From positions 5,910 to 69,909 of the forward strand of contig JAFGON010000023.1 of the NCBI GenBank assembly GCA_016926475.1: a DNA stretch of 64,000 nucleotides, read 5' to 3'. Below the pieces are notes generated by a model. It worked only from the letters and a program-made list of their open reading frames with translations, was not told the DNA's origin and did no database searches. The translations under genes were made by a program, and so were the position numbers. Of the stretch, positions 52,393 to 61,528 are shown piece by piece; within the stretch, counting starts at the first letter, position 1; every line of letters starts with the position of its first letter. This stretch comes from a candidate division WOR-3 bacterium. GTDB taxonomy: Bacteria > SDB-A.

Positions 52393-53183
52393 AAATCGCT
52401 CTCTCTGTAACTCGAACCCCCCAAAGCTTCCCTTTCAAACCACTCTCCGTCATATAATTTCATCAGTTTTGTCAATCCCTCCCAGAGATACACGTCTGTT
52501 CCGTCCAAGTTACGCCTTAACCAAAAACCTATTGCCATGCCAACTGTCCACTCGCTATAACCGTCTCTTACCTGGTATTCTTCGAGAACGCCTTTATACC
52601 TGTCTTCGAGAAACAAAAGAGCGTCAACGCGTCCTAAAACGACTTTTTCGCGATAAAGTTCAGCTTCTTGTTCGACATTCCTCTCTCTTTCGAGGTACAA
52701 AAAGGATTCTGTCATCATCCTGAAAAACCTTTGGAAAACCCTGTGGTAGACCTCTCTGTAAGTTTGGTCTAAAAACTCGTCTTCCGGAAGAGGGATCAAA
52801 TTTTGATAGCCCCAGATTATGATTTCCGGGTTGTAATAACCGAAATCTTCACTTTTTAAAAGTATTTGTATGCCTGAAATCCTTTCTATTGCACCGATAT
52901 CCTGATAATGTTTCAGCGTGTACCCGTCCTCCAGTAAAAAAGTAAAGGCCTCAGCGAGAGATCCGTAATAAAGAATCCCGTTTACTCCGGCGAGAAACAT
53001 TTGATTTTTATCGCAACCATCAAACATATATTCATACGGCCATGAAAACCATTCTTCGTACAACAATTCTAAATTTTCTCTTGAAAGTGAGTTTCCCAGA
53101 CAGGTAACGGTTGCATTGTCTTTGACGAGCAAACCGCAGGAAAGGATTGACAGCGAGACAACCAAAAACACCGACCTTTTCAA
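52389..53183 (-). CDS. Lipoprotein of unknown function, first gene of the ABC/NTase operon
   Basis: 264 residues from a TTG with AGGAGGCAAA before it. A lipoprotein signal (VVSLSILSCG) is followed by a mostly helical, acidic and aromatic-rich domain (LLYEEWFSWPYEYMFDG; YREVYHRVFQRFFRMM). I do not recognise the family. Translational coupling to the exporter suggests a periplasmic or outer-membrane partner for it (inference). Confidence 0.7.
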   Translation of the reverse strand: MKRSVFLVVSLSILSCGLLVKDNATVTCLGNSLSRENLELLYEEWFSWPYEYMFDGCDKNQMFLAGVNGILYYGSLAEAFTFLLEDGYTLKHYQDIGAIERISGIQILLKSEDFGYYNPEIIIWGYQNLIPLPEDEFLDQTYREVYHRVFQRFFRMMTESFLYLERERNVEQEAELYREKVVLGRVDALLFLEDRYKGVLEEYQVRDGYSEWTVGMAIGFWLRRNLDGTDVYLWEGLTKLMKLYDGEWFEREALGGSSYRESDF

Positions 53184-53252
53184 TTTGCCTCCTTTTGTGG
53201 ACTTGAATGATTATTTTGTATATCATTATTCCAACAATGGCAAGGAGAGACG

Positions 53253-53897
53253 ATGAAAAAAGAGATGTTTTTATTGGCTTTGGTTTGTTTTTTTTTCAAC
53301 GGATGCACCAAAAATACAGACGAGATTGTCACGGCTGCAAAACAAAAACCATCCGACAACTACACGTGCTTTGTTCTTTCTTTACCCGACAGCTGCAACT
53401 GTCTTAAAAACGGAAAATATATCATGCCCTTGGATCATTCGGAAGTGACGGAAGGAGCTTACTCCAGTTTATCTCTTAATTTCAATTCTGTTTTGGAATC
53501 AGATCAAACGGTTTATTTCGATTTAATGCTTCCAGCCACCGAGAAATTTTCTGTTTTTGTCGGAATGTGCACTCCCCTGGGGTGTATCCTGGACTGTGAA
53601 AAGCCAGAAAGTTCGTTTTCAATCTCTGAAGACGAATACACGAACCTGAAAACTTTATACGGCGATCCATTATCTCCTTCTATGACAGTCACCATCGTTA
53701 AAGGAGTGGATACGTTGGAAAAGGTTGTTTTCGACAAATTCAGAATTGCAATAGACTCCTTCTCCGTCGAAAGCACGCTGGTAACTCTCCGTTCCAGCCA
53801 TGTCGAGCTTTCAAGCTCTTCGGACCCGGAATTGCGTTTGGAGGGCGAGATCTACATCTCCGGACAGGAACCCGCACAGACAATGGTAGAGCAGTGA
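53253..53897 (+). CDS. Lipoprotein of unknown function, paired with chagasin-like inhibitor
   Basis: 214 residues; AAGGAGAG precedes the ATG. The lipoprotein signal ends in FFNGCTK. The mature part has several cysteines (DSCNCL, MCTPLGCILDC) that may form disulfides, and a beta-rich second half. Its TGA overlaps the next gene's GTG start. Confidence 0.7.
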   Translation: MKKEMFLLALVCFFFNGCTKNTDEIVTAAKQKPSDNYTCFVLSLPDSCNCLKNGKYIMPLDHSEVTEGAYSSLSLNFNSVLESDQTVYFDLMLPATEKFSVFVGMCTPLGCILDCEKPESSFSISEDEYTNLKTLYGDPLSPSMTVTIVKGVDTLEKVVFDKFRIAIDSFSVESTLVTLRSSHVELSSSSDPELRLEGEIYISGQEPAQTMVEQ

Positions 53898-54280
53898 ACA
53901 TGCGGTTAATGCGTTTTCTGCTTCTGCTTTTGACTTTTAGCTGTTCGGTAAAAAACAGCACGGTCTTTGACCAGTCTTTTAACCGAGACACTGTTTCCCT
54001 GTGTTTCAGACAAAAATTTTCTATCGTTCTTCCATCAAACCCTACAACGGGATACAAATGGGGGATAGACTCCTCAAAAAGCGGATTTTTTTCACTGGAA
54101 AGCGCACTCTTCGTGCAGAATAACAGTGGTGTTCTAGGTTCAGGGGGCAGAGAAATTTTCTTTTTCCAGGCGCCGGAAGAAAATTTATCCAGGCTATCAA
54201 TGGTTTACAAGCGCGACTGGGAGGAAAAACCGGGGATTGACTCTTTTGTGCTTTTCTTTAAACTGCAAACGGTTTTTTAG
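53894..54280 (+). CDS. Chagasin-like (I42) cysteine-protease inhibitor lipoprotein
   Basis: 128 residues (or 126 if the ATG at 53900 is used). A lipoprotein signal (LLLLLTFSCSVK) precedes the I42 pattern: loop 1 NPTTGYKWG, loop 2 region GVLGSGGREIFFF, and loop 3 near YKRDWEEKPG. Family members block papain-like proteases with these three loops. Here a C25-type, not C1-type, protease is in the window, so any target is speculative. Confidence 0.78.
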   Translation: MNMRLMRFLLLLLTFSCSVKNSTVFDQSFNRDTVSLCFRQKFSIVLPSNPTTGYKWGIDSSKSGFFSLESALFVQNNSGVLGSGGREIFFFQAPEENLSRLSMVYKRDWEEKPGIDSFVLFFKLQTVF

Positions 54281-54286
54281 AGAAAA

Positions 54287-54934
54287 TCAAAGGTTGTGCT
54301 TGATAATTTTCCCCTGAAAAATGAAAACCACTTCTTCGGAAATGTTTGTTGAGAGGTCGGCTATTCTTTCGAGATCGTGCGTTATGTTAATCATTTTCAG
54401 GGCTCTTTCTATGCTCGCTGGATCCGACAGCATTATATCTATTAGTTCTTTAATTATTTTATCTTTTCTATCGTCAACTTCGTCGTCTTTCGCGCAGACC
54501 TCCCTCGCGAGAGAGATGTCTTCTCTTATAAAGGCTTTGATGCTGTTTTTGAACATGAAAAGGACGTCTTCTTTCATCTTTTCCAAATCGTCGTAGTCTT
54601 TTAGCTTTGGTTTATCCACCAAAAAAAGCGCGTGCTGGGCAATGTTGACAGCGTGATCCCCTATTCTCTCGAGATCGCTGTTCATTTCCATTATCATCAA
54701 AACTTTTCTCAGGTCAGATGCTTTTGGGCTGAACTGGGCTATTGTTTGAGCGCCAAACTCTTCGATTTCTACGTCTTTGAGATTCGCTTGTTTCTCGAGG
54801 TTTTCTATGACTTCTTTCAAAATCGCGGTGTTGATGCTCGTGAGACCAGAAAAGCTCTTCACTATCATCAGTTCTATTAGAGAAGAAAACGAAATAATTT
54901 TCTCGTGAAGCGTTTCAATTTTTTCATGTAACAT
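54287..54934 (-). CDS. phoU: Phosphate-transport regulator PhoU
   Basis: 215 residues, two three-helix PhoU repeats. Typical motifs are present in each half: SDLERIGDHAVNIAQHAL and THDLERIADLSTNISEEVV. It links the Pst transporter to PhoR signalling. Directly downstream of pstB. Confidence 0.95.
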   Translation of the reverse strand: MLHEKIETLHEKIISFSSLIELMIVKSFSGLTSINTAILKEVIENLEKQANLKDVEIEEFGAQTIAQFSPKASDLRKVLMIMEMNSDLERIGDHAVNIAQHALFLVDKPKLKDYDDLEKMKEDVLFMFKNSIKAFIREDISLAREVCAKDDEVDDRKDKIIKELIDIMLSDPASIERALKMINITHDLERIADLSTNISEEVVFIFQGKIIKHNL

Positions 54935-54943
54935 TTAATCTCC

Positions 54944-55702
54944 TCAACTGAATTTCCCCGTCAAATATTCTTCCGTTATTTTATTGTCGGGAGAAGTGAA
55001 CATTTTCTCTGTGTTTCCGAATTCAACCAATTCTCCCACGTAGAAAAAAGCAGTGTAGTCTGAAACCCTCGCCGCTTGAGACATGTTATGGGTGACAAGT
55101 ATAAGAGTGACATATTCTTTCAATTCTACTATGAGTTCTTCAATTTTTGAAGTCGCTTTTGGATCCAGGGCGGACGTCGGCTCGTCCAGCAATAATATTT
55201 CGGGTTTCAGCGCCAAAGATCTCGCTATACATAGCCTTTGCTGTTGACCTCCAGAGAGAAAAGTCCCCCTTTTGTGGAATTTATCCTTTACTTCGTCCCA
55301 AAGAGCCGCCTTTCTCAGAGAATCTTCTACTATCGAATCTCTGTCGGATCTTGAAAGTTTTATTCCTCCCAGTTTATACCCGGCAATGACATTGTCATAT
55401 ATATTCATTGTGGGAAAGGGGTTGGGTTTTTGAAAGACCATTCCGATTTTTCTGCGAAGCCCTATCGGGTCCAGAGAGTGGATTTCCTGTCCTCTCAAAA
55501 ATATCTCACCCTCCCATCTTATCTCCCTGTCCAGCTCATGCATTCTGTTTATAGCCCTTAAAAACGTGGTTTTGCCGCATCCCGAAGGACCCATGATCGC
55601 AGTCACTTTATTCGGGGGTATTTCGACATTGATTTTGTTTAGAGCTTTTGCTTCTCCGTAGTAAAGCGAAAAGTCAACGCTTTTTAAAACTGAACTTTCC
55701 AT
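54944..55702 (-). CDS. pstB: Phosphate ABC transporter ATPase PstB
   Basis: 252 residues from the ATG at 55702 ([21 protein letters not shown]); an in-frame ATG 24 codons earlier lies inside pstA. Walker A is [19 protein letters not shown], the signature is [16 protein letters not shown], Walker B is [14 protein letters not shown]. The start overlaps the end of pstA by 19 bases. Confidence 0.95.
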   Translation of the reverse strand: MESSVLKSVDFSLYYGEAKALNKINVEIPPNKVTAIMGPSGCGKTTFLRAINRMHELDREIRWEGEIFLRGQEIHSLDPIGLRRKIGMVFQKPNPFPTMNIYDNVIAGYKLGGIKLSRSDRDSIVEDSLRKAALWDEVKDKFHKRGTFLSGGQQQRLCIARSLALKPEILLLDEPTSALDPKATSKIEELIVELKEYVTLILVTHNMSQAARVSDYTAFFYVGELVEFGNTEKMFTSPDNKITEEYLTGKFS

Positions 55703-56535
55703 TTTTTCGATATTCCTGTCGCGATAAAGTTGACCAGCAATACAAACACAATTAAAAACAAAGAAGCTCCCCACGCTATATCATGCCAATCTTTGTACGG
55801 ACTTGTCGCGTACCTGTATATCAGCAACGGAAGAGCGTTCACCGGTTTAAAAATATTGTAGTTCATGAATTGGTTGCCAAAAGCCGTGAAAAGAAGAGGG
55901 GCTGTCTCCCCTGCTATTCTCGACACACCCAAGAGAATTCCCGTCATTATGCCGCTGAGGCTTATTGGCAGAACAACTCCGAGAATGGTCCTGTAATAAG
56001 GGACCCCAAGAGACATGGAAGCTTCTTTTAACGTAGGATTGACCATTCCGACGGTTTCTTCAGTTGCTTTGATGACCAGGGGCAGCATCATAATGGAAAG
56101 GGCAACCGACCCCGCAAAAGCGGAAAACATGCCTTTGAGCGGTTTGACTACCCAGATGTAGGCGATTATACCCATTATTATCGATGGAACTCCTTGAAGG
56201 ACTTCAACCCAGGACCTGATCCAGAAAGCCAGATGTTTTCCCTTGTTTTCAGCGAGAAATACACCGCACAAAATTCCCACGGGGACCGATAGGATCAAAG
56301 TCAGCCCAATCAAAAGCAGAGTCCCGATTATGGCGTTAGAAATACCTCCCCCTTCTTGTCCCACCGGAGCCGGAAGAGAAAGTAAAAAATCGATATTGAT
56401 TACCGACAATCCTTTTTTGACGACGAAAAATATTATCAGTAAAAGAGGAACTACCGTAGCCAGAGAAAACACTATTACGCTTGTCTTGAAAAAAATGTTT
56501 TCAGCTTTTCTGAATGAAAAGGATTTTTGCTTCAT
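55684..56535 (-). CDS. pstA: Phosphate ABC transporter permease PstA
   Basis: 283 residues with six predicted membrane helices and the permease loop [20 protein letters not shown]. Overlaps pstC by ATGA. Confidence 0.94.
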   Translation of the reverse strand: MKQKSFSFRKAENIFFKTSVIVFSLATVVPLLLIIFFVVKKGLSVINIDFLLSLPAPVGQEGGGISNAIIGTLLLIGLTLILSVPVGILCGVFLAENKGKHLAFWIRSWVEVLQGVPSIIMGIIAYIWVVKPLKGMFSAFAGSVALSIMMLPLVIKATEETVGMVNPTLKEASMSLGVPYYRTILGVVLPISLSGIMTGILLGVSRIAGETAPLLFTAFGNQFMNYNIFKPVNALPLLIYRYATSPYKDWHDIAWGASLFLIVFVLLVNFIATGISKKWKVQF

Positions 56536-57449
56536 CTGGAATTCGACCTGTCTGTTTTTTTAATTATGAATCTCCCCGCAAAATTAATAATTGTGGTGAG
56601 CAGAATAAGCAAAAGCCCCATCTCGATTAGCGCGGATTGATGTATGCCGCTTGACTCGTTGAATTCAAGGGCAATAATGCTCGACATTGTATTTCCAGGT
56701 GAAAACAATGTTTTATGTATTTGAAAAATTGACCCGAGAGTTTTAGGAAGAGAATTCAGGTTTCCGATGACAAGCGTAACCGCCATGGTCTCTCCCAGCG
56801 CTCTTCCGAGAGCGAGCAGCAGCCCCGCGACAATTCCGGATCTAGCGTAGGGAAAAACAATATTCTTAATAACTTCAAATCGAGTCGCTCCGAGAGAATA
56901 ACCAGCTTCCTTTAATTCCTTAGGAACCAGGTGCAGTATTTCCCTTATCAACGAAGCAGAGTAGGGAATAATCATTATCGCCAAGACCAAAGACGCGGCC
57001 ATTATGCCCACTCCATAAGGGGGTATTCCAATCTTCAATTCAATGTTTCTTATGATTGGGACTATCAGGTTAAAACCCCAAAACCCGTATATGACTGATG
57101 GAATGCCAGAAAGCAGTTCAACTGTGCTTTTTAAAAAAGCCGGAATAAAACCGTTTCTGTAGTATTCCCCCAGCAAAAGCGCGGTTGAAAACGAGAAAGG
57201 AATTGACAATGCCAAAGACAAAAAAGAAGTCACGATCGTGCCAAATAAAAATGGAATCGCGCCAAGCTCAATTGCACTGCCGTTCCAAACTGTTTGAGGG
57301 TTCCAGTTTGATCTCGTCAAAAAGGAAAATCCCAGAGACTTGATTGAGGGAAAAGCGCCGATAGACAAAGTCAGGAAAATTCCGCCAATAAGAAAAAAAA
57401 TCAGCAGTCCTGAAACAAAGAGAATGCCCCTGAAAATTTTATCGTTCAT
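56532..57449 (-). CDS. pstC: Phosphate ABC transporter permease PstC
   Basis: 305 residues with six predicted membrane helices and the loop EAGYSLGATRFEVIKNIVFP. It lies 37 bases after pstS. Confidence 0.94.
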   Translation of the reverse strand: MNDKIFRGILFVSGLLIFFLIGGIFLTLSIGAFPSIKSLGFSFLTRSNWNPQTVWNGSAIELGAIPFLFGTIVTSFLSLALSIPFSFSTALLLGEYYRNGFIPAFLKSTVELLSGIPSVIYGFWGFNLIVPIIRNIELKIGIPPYGVGIMAASLVLAIMIIPYSASLIREILHLVPKELKEAGYSLGATRFEVIKNIVFPYARSGIVAGLLLALGRALGETMAVTLVIGNLNSLPKTLGSIFQIHKTLFSPGNTMSSIIALEFNESSGIHQSALIEMGLLLILLTTIINFAGRFIIKKTDRSNSR

Positions 57450-57486
57450 TTTTTAGTCAAGTCTCCGGGGTTTTCCCTTAATACAG

Positions 57487-58569
57487 TTACATCAAGGGTT
57501 TTCCGCCGTAATTGATGGATTTAATTAGTGTCTCAATGTCCCCTATGGCGTCTTGCGGCAGTGGAGCGTAATGAAGCTCTTCACAGTAAACCTGTCCTTC
57601 GTGGGTCATCCACCATATCAAATTCACAATCTCTTTAGCCAATTCTTCGCTTCTTCCGCCGTAATTCTGGTCTTTGTAGAGAATGAGCCATGTTAAACCG
57701 CTGATTGGGTATCCTTCCGGTGCATCAGTGTCGGTCAGGGAAACTATCATGTCAGCCGGTAAATCTATCGCGGCGGCGGAACTGACGGAGGCGATTGAAG
57801 GCGTAATGAAATTTCCGCTTTTGTTCCTGACAGATGCGACTGGCATAGAATTGCTCAGAGCGTATATCAACTCTGTGTAACCGACGGCTCCCGGGGTAGA
57901 ACTTATCTGTCCTGCGACGCCAGGGTTCCCGTTCGCGCCGATTCCTACAGGCCATTCCAGGGATTTTCCTGCCCCCACTTTATCCGCCCACTCAGGGCTG
58001 ACTTTTGTCAAGTAATCACTGAAAATATGTGTCGTTCCGCTTCCATCTGATCTATGGACGACGATTATTTCCATATCAGGCAGAGATATTTCCGGATTTA
58101 TTTCGGTGATTTTCGGGTCGTTCCACTTTACAATATTTCCGAGAAATATATCCGCTATAACTTGGTCAGTCAGTTTCAACGGAGGATTGTCCGGAAGGTT
58201 GTAAGAGACAACTACCGCTCCGAGCACCGTGGGAATATGTACGATTTCTGCGCCTGCCTTTTCAAAATCATCCGCTTTCATCGGCGCATCTGTTCCGCCG
58301 AAATCCACGGTCTTTTCTATTAGCTGGTTTATTCCGCCTCCAGAACCGATCGCGTTGTAGTTTACTTTAGGCCCTCTAATTTTCGCGTATTCATCAAACA
58401 TTTTTGAATAAAGAGGGAAAGGGAAAGTAGCCCCTGCCGCCATGATGTCCATCTCGACAAGCTCAACTTGGGAAGAATCGTCTGTGGTCTGCTGCTGGGG
58501 TTTTTGGCTGCAGCCGATCAAAAGCGCCGCGAAAATCATGACAATGGCAAGAATTTTCTTGTTTTTCAT
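57487..58569 (-). CDS. pstS: Phosphate-binding lipoprotein PstS
   Basis: 360 residues. The lipoprotein signal is ALLIGCSQKPQ. Phosphate-binding family segments include GAGATFPFPLY-like MAAGATFPFPLYSKMF, YNAIGSGGGINQLI, and HRSDGSGTTHIFSDYL. It binds phosphate outside the inner membrane and delivers it to PstCA. AGGAG precedes the ATG; a hairpin lies upstream. Confidence 0.95.
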   Translation of the reverse strand: MKNKKILAIVMIFAALLIGCSQKPQQQTTDDSSQVELVEMDIMAAGATFPFPLYSKMFDEYAKIRGPKVNYNAIGSGGGINQLIEKTVDFGGTDAPMKADDFEKAGAEIVHIPTVLGAVVVSYNLPDNPPLKLTDQVIADIFLGNIVKWNDPKITEINPEISLPDMEIIVVHRSDGSGTTHIFSDYLTKVSPEWADKVGAGKSLEWPVGIGANGNPGVAGQISSTPGAVGYTELIYALSNSMPVASVRNKSGNFITPSIASVSSAAAIDLPADMIVSLTDTDAPEGYPISGLTWLILYKDQNYGGRSEELAKEIVNLIWWMTHEGQVYCEELHYAPLPQDAIGDIETLIKSINYGGKPLM

Positions 58570-58596
58570 ACTTTTTCTCCTTATTAAAAAAGTTTA

Positions 58597-58618
58597 AGGG
58601 GGAAGATTCCCTCCCCCT
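58597..58618 (-). terminator. GC-rich hairpin between porin and pstS
   Basis: A 7-bp stem (AGGGGGA / TCCCCCT, loop of 8) followed on the minus strand by TTAAACTTTTTT. It may partially end porin transcripts and set the porin to pstS ratio. Confidence 0.55.
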
Positions 58619-58645
58619 GTTTCCAGACCTGTGCTTTAAACCTCT

Positions 58646-59698
58646 TTATGACGAAACTTTTGTGTCAAAAGCCCATTTTATTTGGAAGAGAAACTTGTTT
58701 GTTGAAGTGTAGTCTTCCATTTCGTAGCTTTCTATCATAAACTCAGCGCCTACGTCAACTTTGTTCTTGCTGTCTTTGAAGGCTGTCCAGTTTATACCGC
58801 CGAATATTCTGTTCCATCCGTCATCATCGGTGTCGGTGTTCGGATCAAACTGATCGTATCTGGCGTAGATGTCAATGGCGTTTTTTGTCATGGGTTTGAG
58901 GTGCAAAACAGGATATACCGCAAATCCCATTGAATTGACTGCATCATCTGCACCCGCGGCCGTGTAACTTCTGCCGTAGTAAACAGCTCCGAGACCGAAA
59001 TAAGGATGGTTGAAATTCAAAGCTGCATGGTAGAGGTTTTCTTTATCGTATTCGTCGTCCGCGTTGGGATCACCGGGGTTATCCATGACAAAAGACCCGC
59101 CGAAGTTGACCATCGGGATGGGTTTCACGTTAGCGGCTACGCCGAACATCATCTTTGTGTTCAGATCGCTTCCTGTCTTTTTATACCCTTCTCCATTTAT
59201 CGCCGTAACAGCCCAGTCAAAATATTGAAGGTTTCCTATAGTGGCGAAACCATAATCGGCAGAAGCATGCAATCCTTCCAAATCGAACAATCTCGGTGAA
59301 ATCGTCGGGCATCCTGCTTTAGCCACTCCTTCTTCGCCGAAGACATTCGATATAAGACCGAATTGCATCTTATGATAGTCGATAAGGTTTGAAAGCTGAA
59401 CGTATCCTTTTTTCAACCTCACCGTGGCTCCCTCGGCGTATTTTTTGCTGCTGAAAAAATCGAGTGTAAAAGCTCCTGAGAGATAGTCGTTATATTTGGC
59501 CGAGAGAATAACGTACCCTCTTTCGATGCTGAAATACATGTCTGTGATTTCAGCGTCGCCTGTGTCGTCTGGCGCCGACTGCACAAGAGTAAACCTATCT
59601 CTTACTTCCATACCGAGGTTAAGACCAAACCCCTGAAGAGCTGAAAAGAGACCAAGCATTGCTACAAGACCGATAAAAACAGTTTTTTTCGAGTTCAC
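58646..59698 (-). CDS. Outer-membrane porin, probably phosphate-related
   Basis: 350 residues from a GTG with GGAGGATCT before it. A signal peptide is followed by a beta-barrel pattern of alternating hydrophobic and polar residues with many Tyr, Gly and Asp (GAVYYGRSYTAAG, DIYARYDQF, FLFQIKWAF). Lying between phoR and pstS and behind a candidate Pho-box array, it is probably a phosphate- or anion-uptake porin of the OprP/OprO kind; this role is inferred from context. Confidence 0.75.
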   Translation of the reverse strand: MNSKKTVFIGLVAMLGLFSALQGFGLNLGMEVRDRFTLVQSAPDDTGDAEITDMYFSIERGYVILSAKYNDYLSGAFTLDFFSSKKYAEGATVRLKKGYVQLSNLIDYHKMQFGLISNVFGEEGVAKAGCPTISPRLFDLEGLHASADYGFATIGNLQYFDWAVTAINGEGYKKTGSDLNTKMMFGVAANVKPIPMVNFGGSFVMDNPGDPNADDEYDKENLYHAALNFNHPYFGLGAVYYGRSYTAAGADDAVNSMGFAVYPVLHLKPMTKNAIDIYARYDQFDPNTDTDDDGWNRIFGGINWTAFKDSKNKVDVGAEFMIESYEMEDYTSTNKFLFQIKWAFDTKVSS

Positions 59699-59764
59699 AG
59701 ATCCTCCTTTTCGTTAATTATGTTTTGTTTCTCGTCAAAAACGATAGAACTTTATGGCCGGAGA

Positions 59765-59803
59765 GTTAATTTAGAATAATTGAAATGTTAATATTAGGTT
59801 AAT
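59765..59803 (-). promoter_or_regulatory. Candidate Pho-box array upstream of the porin-pst operon
   Basis: Read leftward, TTAAC recurs with an 11-bp period: starting at 59802, 59791 and 59769, with a degenerate copy between the last two. This matches the direct-repeat logic of PhoB/PhoP boxes (TTAACA-like, 11-bp pitch). A CATAAA -10-like element (59756-59751) follows 9 bases on. It overlaps the last codons of phoR. Confidence 0.6.
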
Positions 59804-61496
59804 TTTTTAGCTCTGGAAAACTGACAAAAAAAGTCGTACCTTCTCCCTTTTCGCTTTCAAAGTTGACGTATGCGCTGTGCCTATCCGCAATATTTTTCAC
59901 AATGGAAAGTCCAAGACCTGTCCCACCCGCTTCTCTTGATCTCGACTTATCTATTGTGAAAAATCTTGAAAATATCTCTTTTGAATATTTTTCGGGTATT
60001 CCTATTCCTGTGTCTTTTACCGCGAGAACGACAAGACCATTTCTCTTTTCAATAGAAATCGTGACTTCTCCGCCGTTTTTGTTGTATTTAACAGCGTTGT
60101 CGACAAGGTTCATAATCATTTGCCCGAGAAGAAAATTGTCTCCAAAAACAAACGCTTCATCTTCAGGAAATGAAGTCTTAAATTCGATTTGCTTGCTTTT
60201 GGCTTTTTGCTCAAAAGCTGCGACCATTTCTTGAGCAATAAATTTCAGGTCGGTTTTTCCAAAATCATAGAGAAAACCGGGATCGTCCGTTTTGGTCAAA
60301 AGCAGAAGGTCGCTGACAAGATTGTTCAACCTGACAAGGTTATTTTTAATTATTGAGAAAAATTTCTTTTTGTTTTCCTCCGATTCGCCTTCGAGAATCT
60401 CAAAAAACCCGTTTATTATAGAAAGAGGTGTTTTAAGTTCGTGCGCCGTGCTGACGATAAATCTGTTTTGTCTTTCCTTTGTCTTTATTCTCTCTGATAT
60501 GTCATGAGCGATCAATAAAAACAGCTTCATTCCGTCAAACGAAACTTTATCAACAGTCGTATCGCAGTATAATCCGTTGATTTCCATTTCGGCGTTCAAA
60601 GAAGAATCTGTTTTATCCGCCTGCGATATCATGTTGAAAAGTTCTTCCTTTCCAAAAACTTCTCTGTAATAGGTTCCTGTTATTTTTTCTGACGGGTCTT
60701 TAGAAAAAAATTTTTCCGCGGCGCTGTTGCAAAGAACAATCTTTCCGGAAGTGTCTATGGCCATGGCATAGGAAGGAAGAATCTCAATAATTTTTCCTAA
60801 AACCTCGATATAATCTTTTTTCTCATTTCTCCTTCCTGAGAGCAAATCCGAGATTTTTAAACGCTCCTCTCCTAAAAGAGCGATCTCCTTTTCGCTGAGA
60901 ATTATTCCCCTTTCATTTTCAGCCGCTCTTTCAATCAGCCGTTTTATAGAATCGAAAGTTTTCAAGATATCCGAATTGCTCCCTGCAATAGAGAATAGAG
61001 AAAAAAACATTAGAACAGCTAAAAAAATAAGGATTATGTATTTTGTATTTTCTAATTTTTGAGTTTCAACCGAACCTTCGACAACCATAACTCCTAAAAG
61101 ATTTCCACTTAAAATAATCGGCAAGGACAAAGAGGAAGAGTATTCTTTTTCGATATAACCGAATTTTTTGTCCTCTTTATCGGAAGCGGCTATCAAACCT
61201 TGAAAAAAAACGCTTTCGCTTGTTCTGCCGGGAAAACTGTCTTTTTGAACTTTTGAATCGGCGAGAAGTTCCCCGTCCGGGCCGTAAAGAGAATACCTGA
61301 AATCCTGTCCGCCGAAGATTCCTTTGAACAGGCTGTCCTCATCTGATAAAGGCTTCTCGCTTAAGATTTTTGTCGACAATAACTGGGCGTCTTCCGCTGC
61401 TTTTAGAAGTGTTTGAATTCTCTCTTCTCTCTGAACATCGTTGAAAACCTTTATCGTCATGACAGCGCAAAACAAAAAAACAAAAGTCACCAACAA
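59799..61496 (-). CDS. phoR: Phosphate-regulon sensor histidine kinase PhoR
   Basis: 565 residues. TM1 at the very N-terminus, an extracytoplasmic domain (about 25-145), TM2, PAS (about 225-330), HisKA with VSTAHELKTPLSIING, and HATPase_c (NLVDNAVKYNKNGG; DTGIGIPEKY; GTGLGLSIVKNI). The first usable start is a TTG at 61496, which leaves TM1 without basic residues. The same frame upstream encodes VKRIFRFSFYPAL, which looks like the true N-terminus but has no ATG, GTG or TTG. It lies 31 bases after phoB. Confidence 0.9.
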   Translation of the reverse strand: MLVTFVFLFCAVMTIKVFNDVQREERIQTLLKAAEDAQLLSTKILSEKPLSDEDSLFKGIFGGQDFRYSLYGPDGELLADSKVQKDSFPGRTSESVFFQGLIAASDKEDKKFGYIEKEYSSSLSLPIILSGNLLGVMVVEGSVETQKLENTKYIILIFLAVLMFFSLFSIAGSNSDILKTFDSIKRLIERAAENERGIILSEKEIALLGEERLKISDLLSGRRNEKKDYIEVLGKIIEILPSYAMAIDTSGKIVLCNSAAEKFFSKDPSEKITGTYYREVFGKEELFNMISQADKTDSSLNAEMEINGLYCDTTVDKVSFDGMKLFLLIAHDISERIKTKERQNRFIVSTAHELKTPLSIINGFFEILEGESEENKKKFFSIIKNNLVRLNNLVSDLLLLTKTDDPGFLYDFGKTDLKFIAQEMVAAFEQKAKSKQIEFKTSFPEDEAFVFGDNFLLGQMIMNLVDNAVKYNKNGGEVTISIEKRNGLVVLAVKDTGIGIPEKYSKEIFSRFFTIDKSRSREAGGTGLGLSIVKNIADRHSAYVNFESEKGEGTTFFVSFPELKN

Positions 61497-61504
61497 CGCG
61501 GGAT

Positions 61505-61528
61505 AAAAAGAGAATCTGAAGATTCTCT
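61505..61528 (-). terminator. Hairpin between phoB and phoR
   Basis: AGAGAATC-TTCA-GATTCTCT followed on the minus strand by TTTTT, immediately after the phoB stop. It may attenuate phoR, but it also sits where the true phoR N-terminus seems to be encoded. Confidence 0.5.

Noticed and set aside
49380-53183. Lasso-peptide or similar RiPP cluster
   Set aside because: No cyclase, leader peptidase, precursor or radical SAM gene is linked; only the transporter and nucleotidyltransferase fit.
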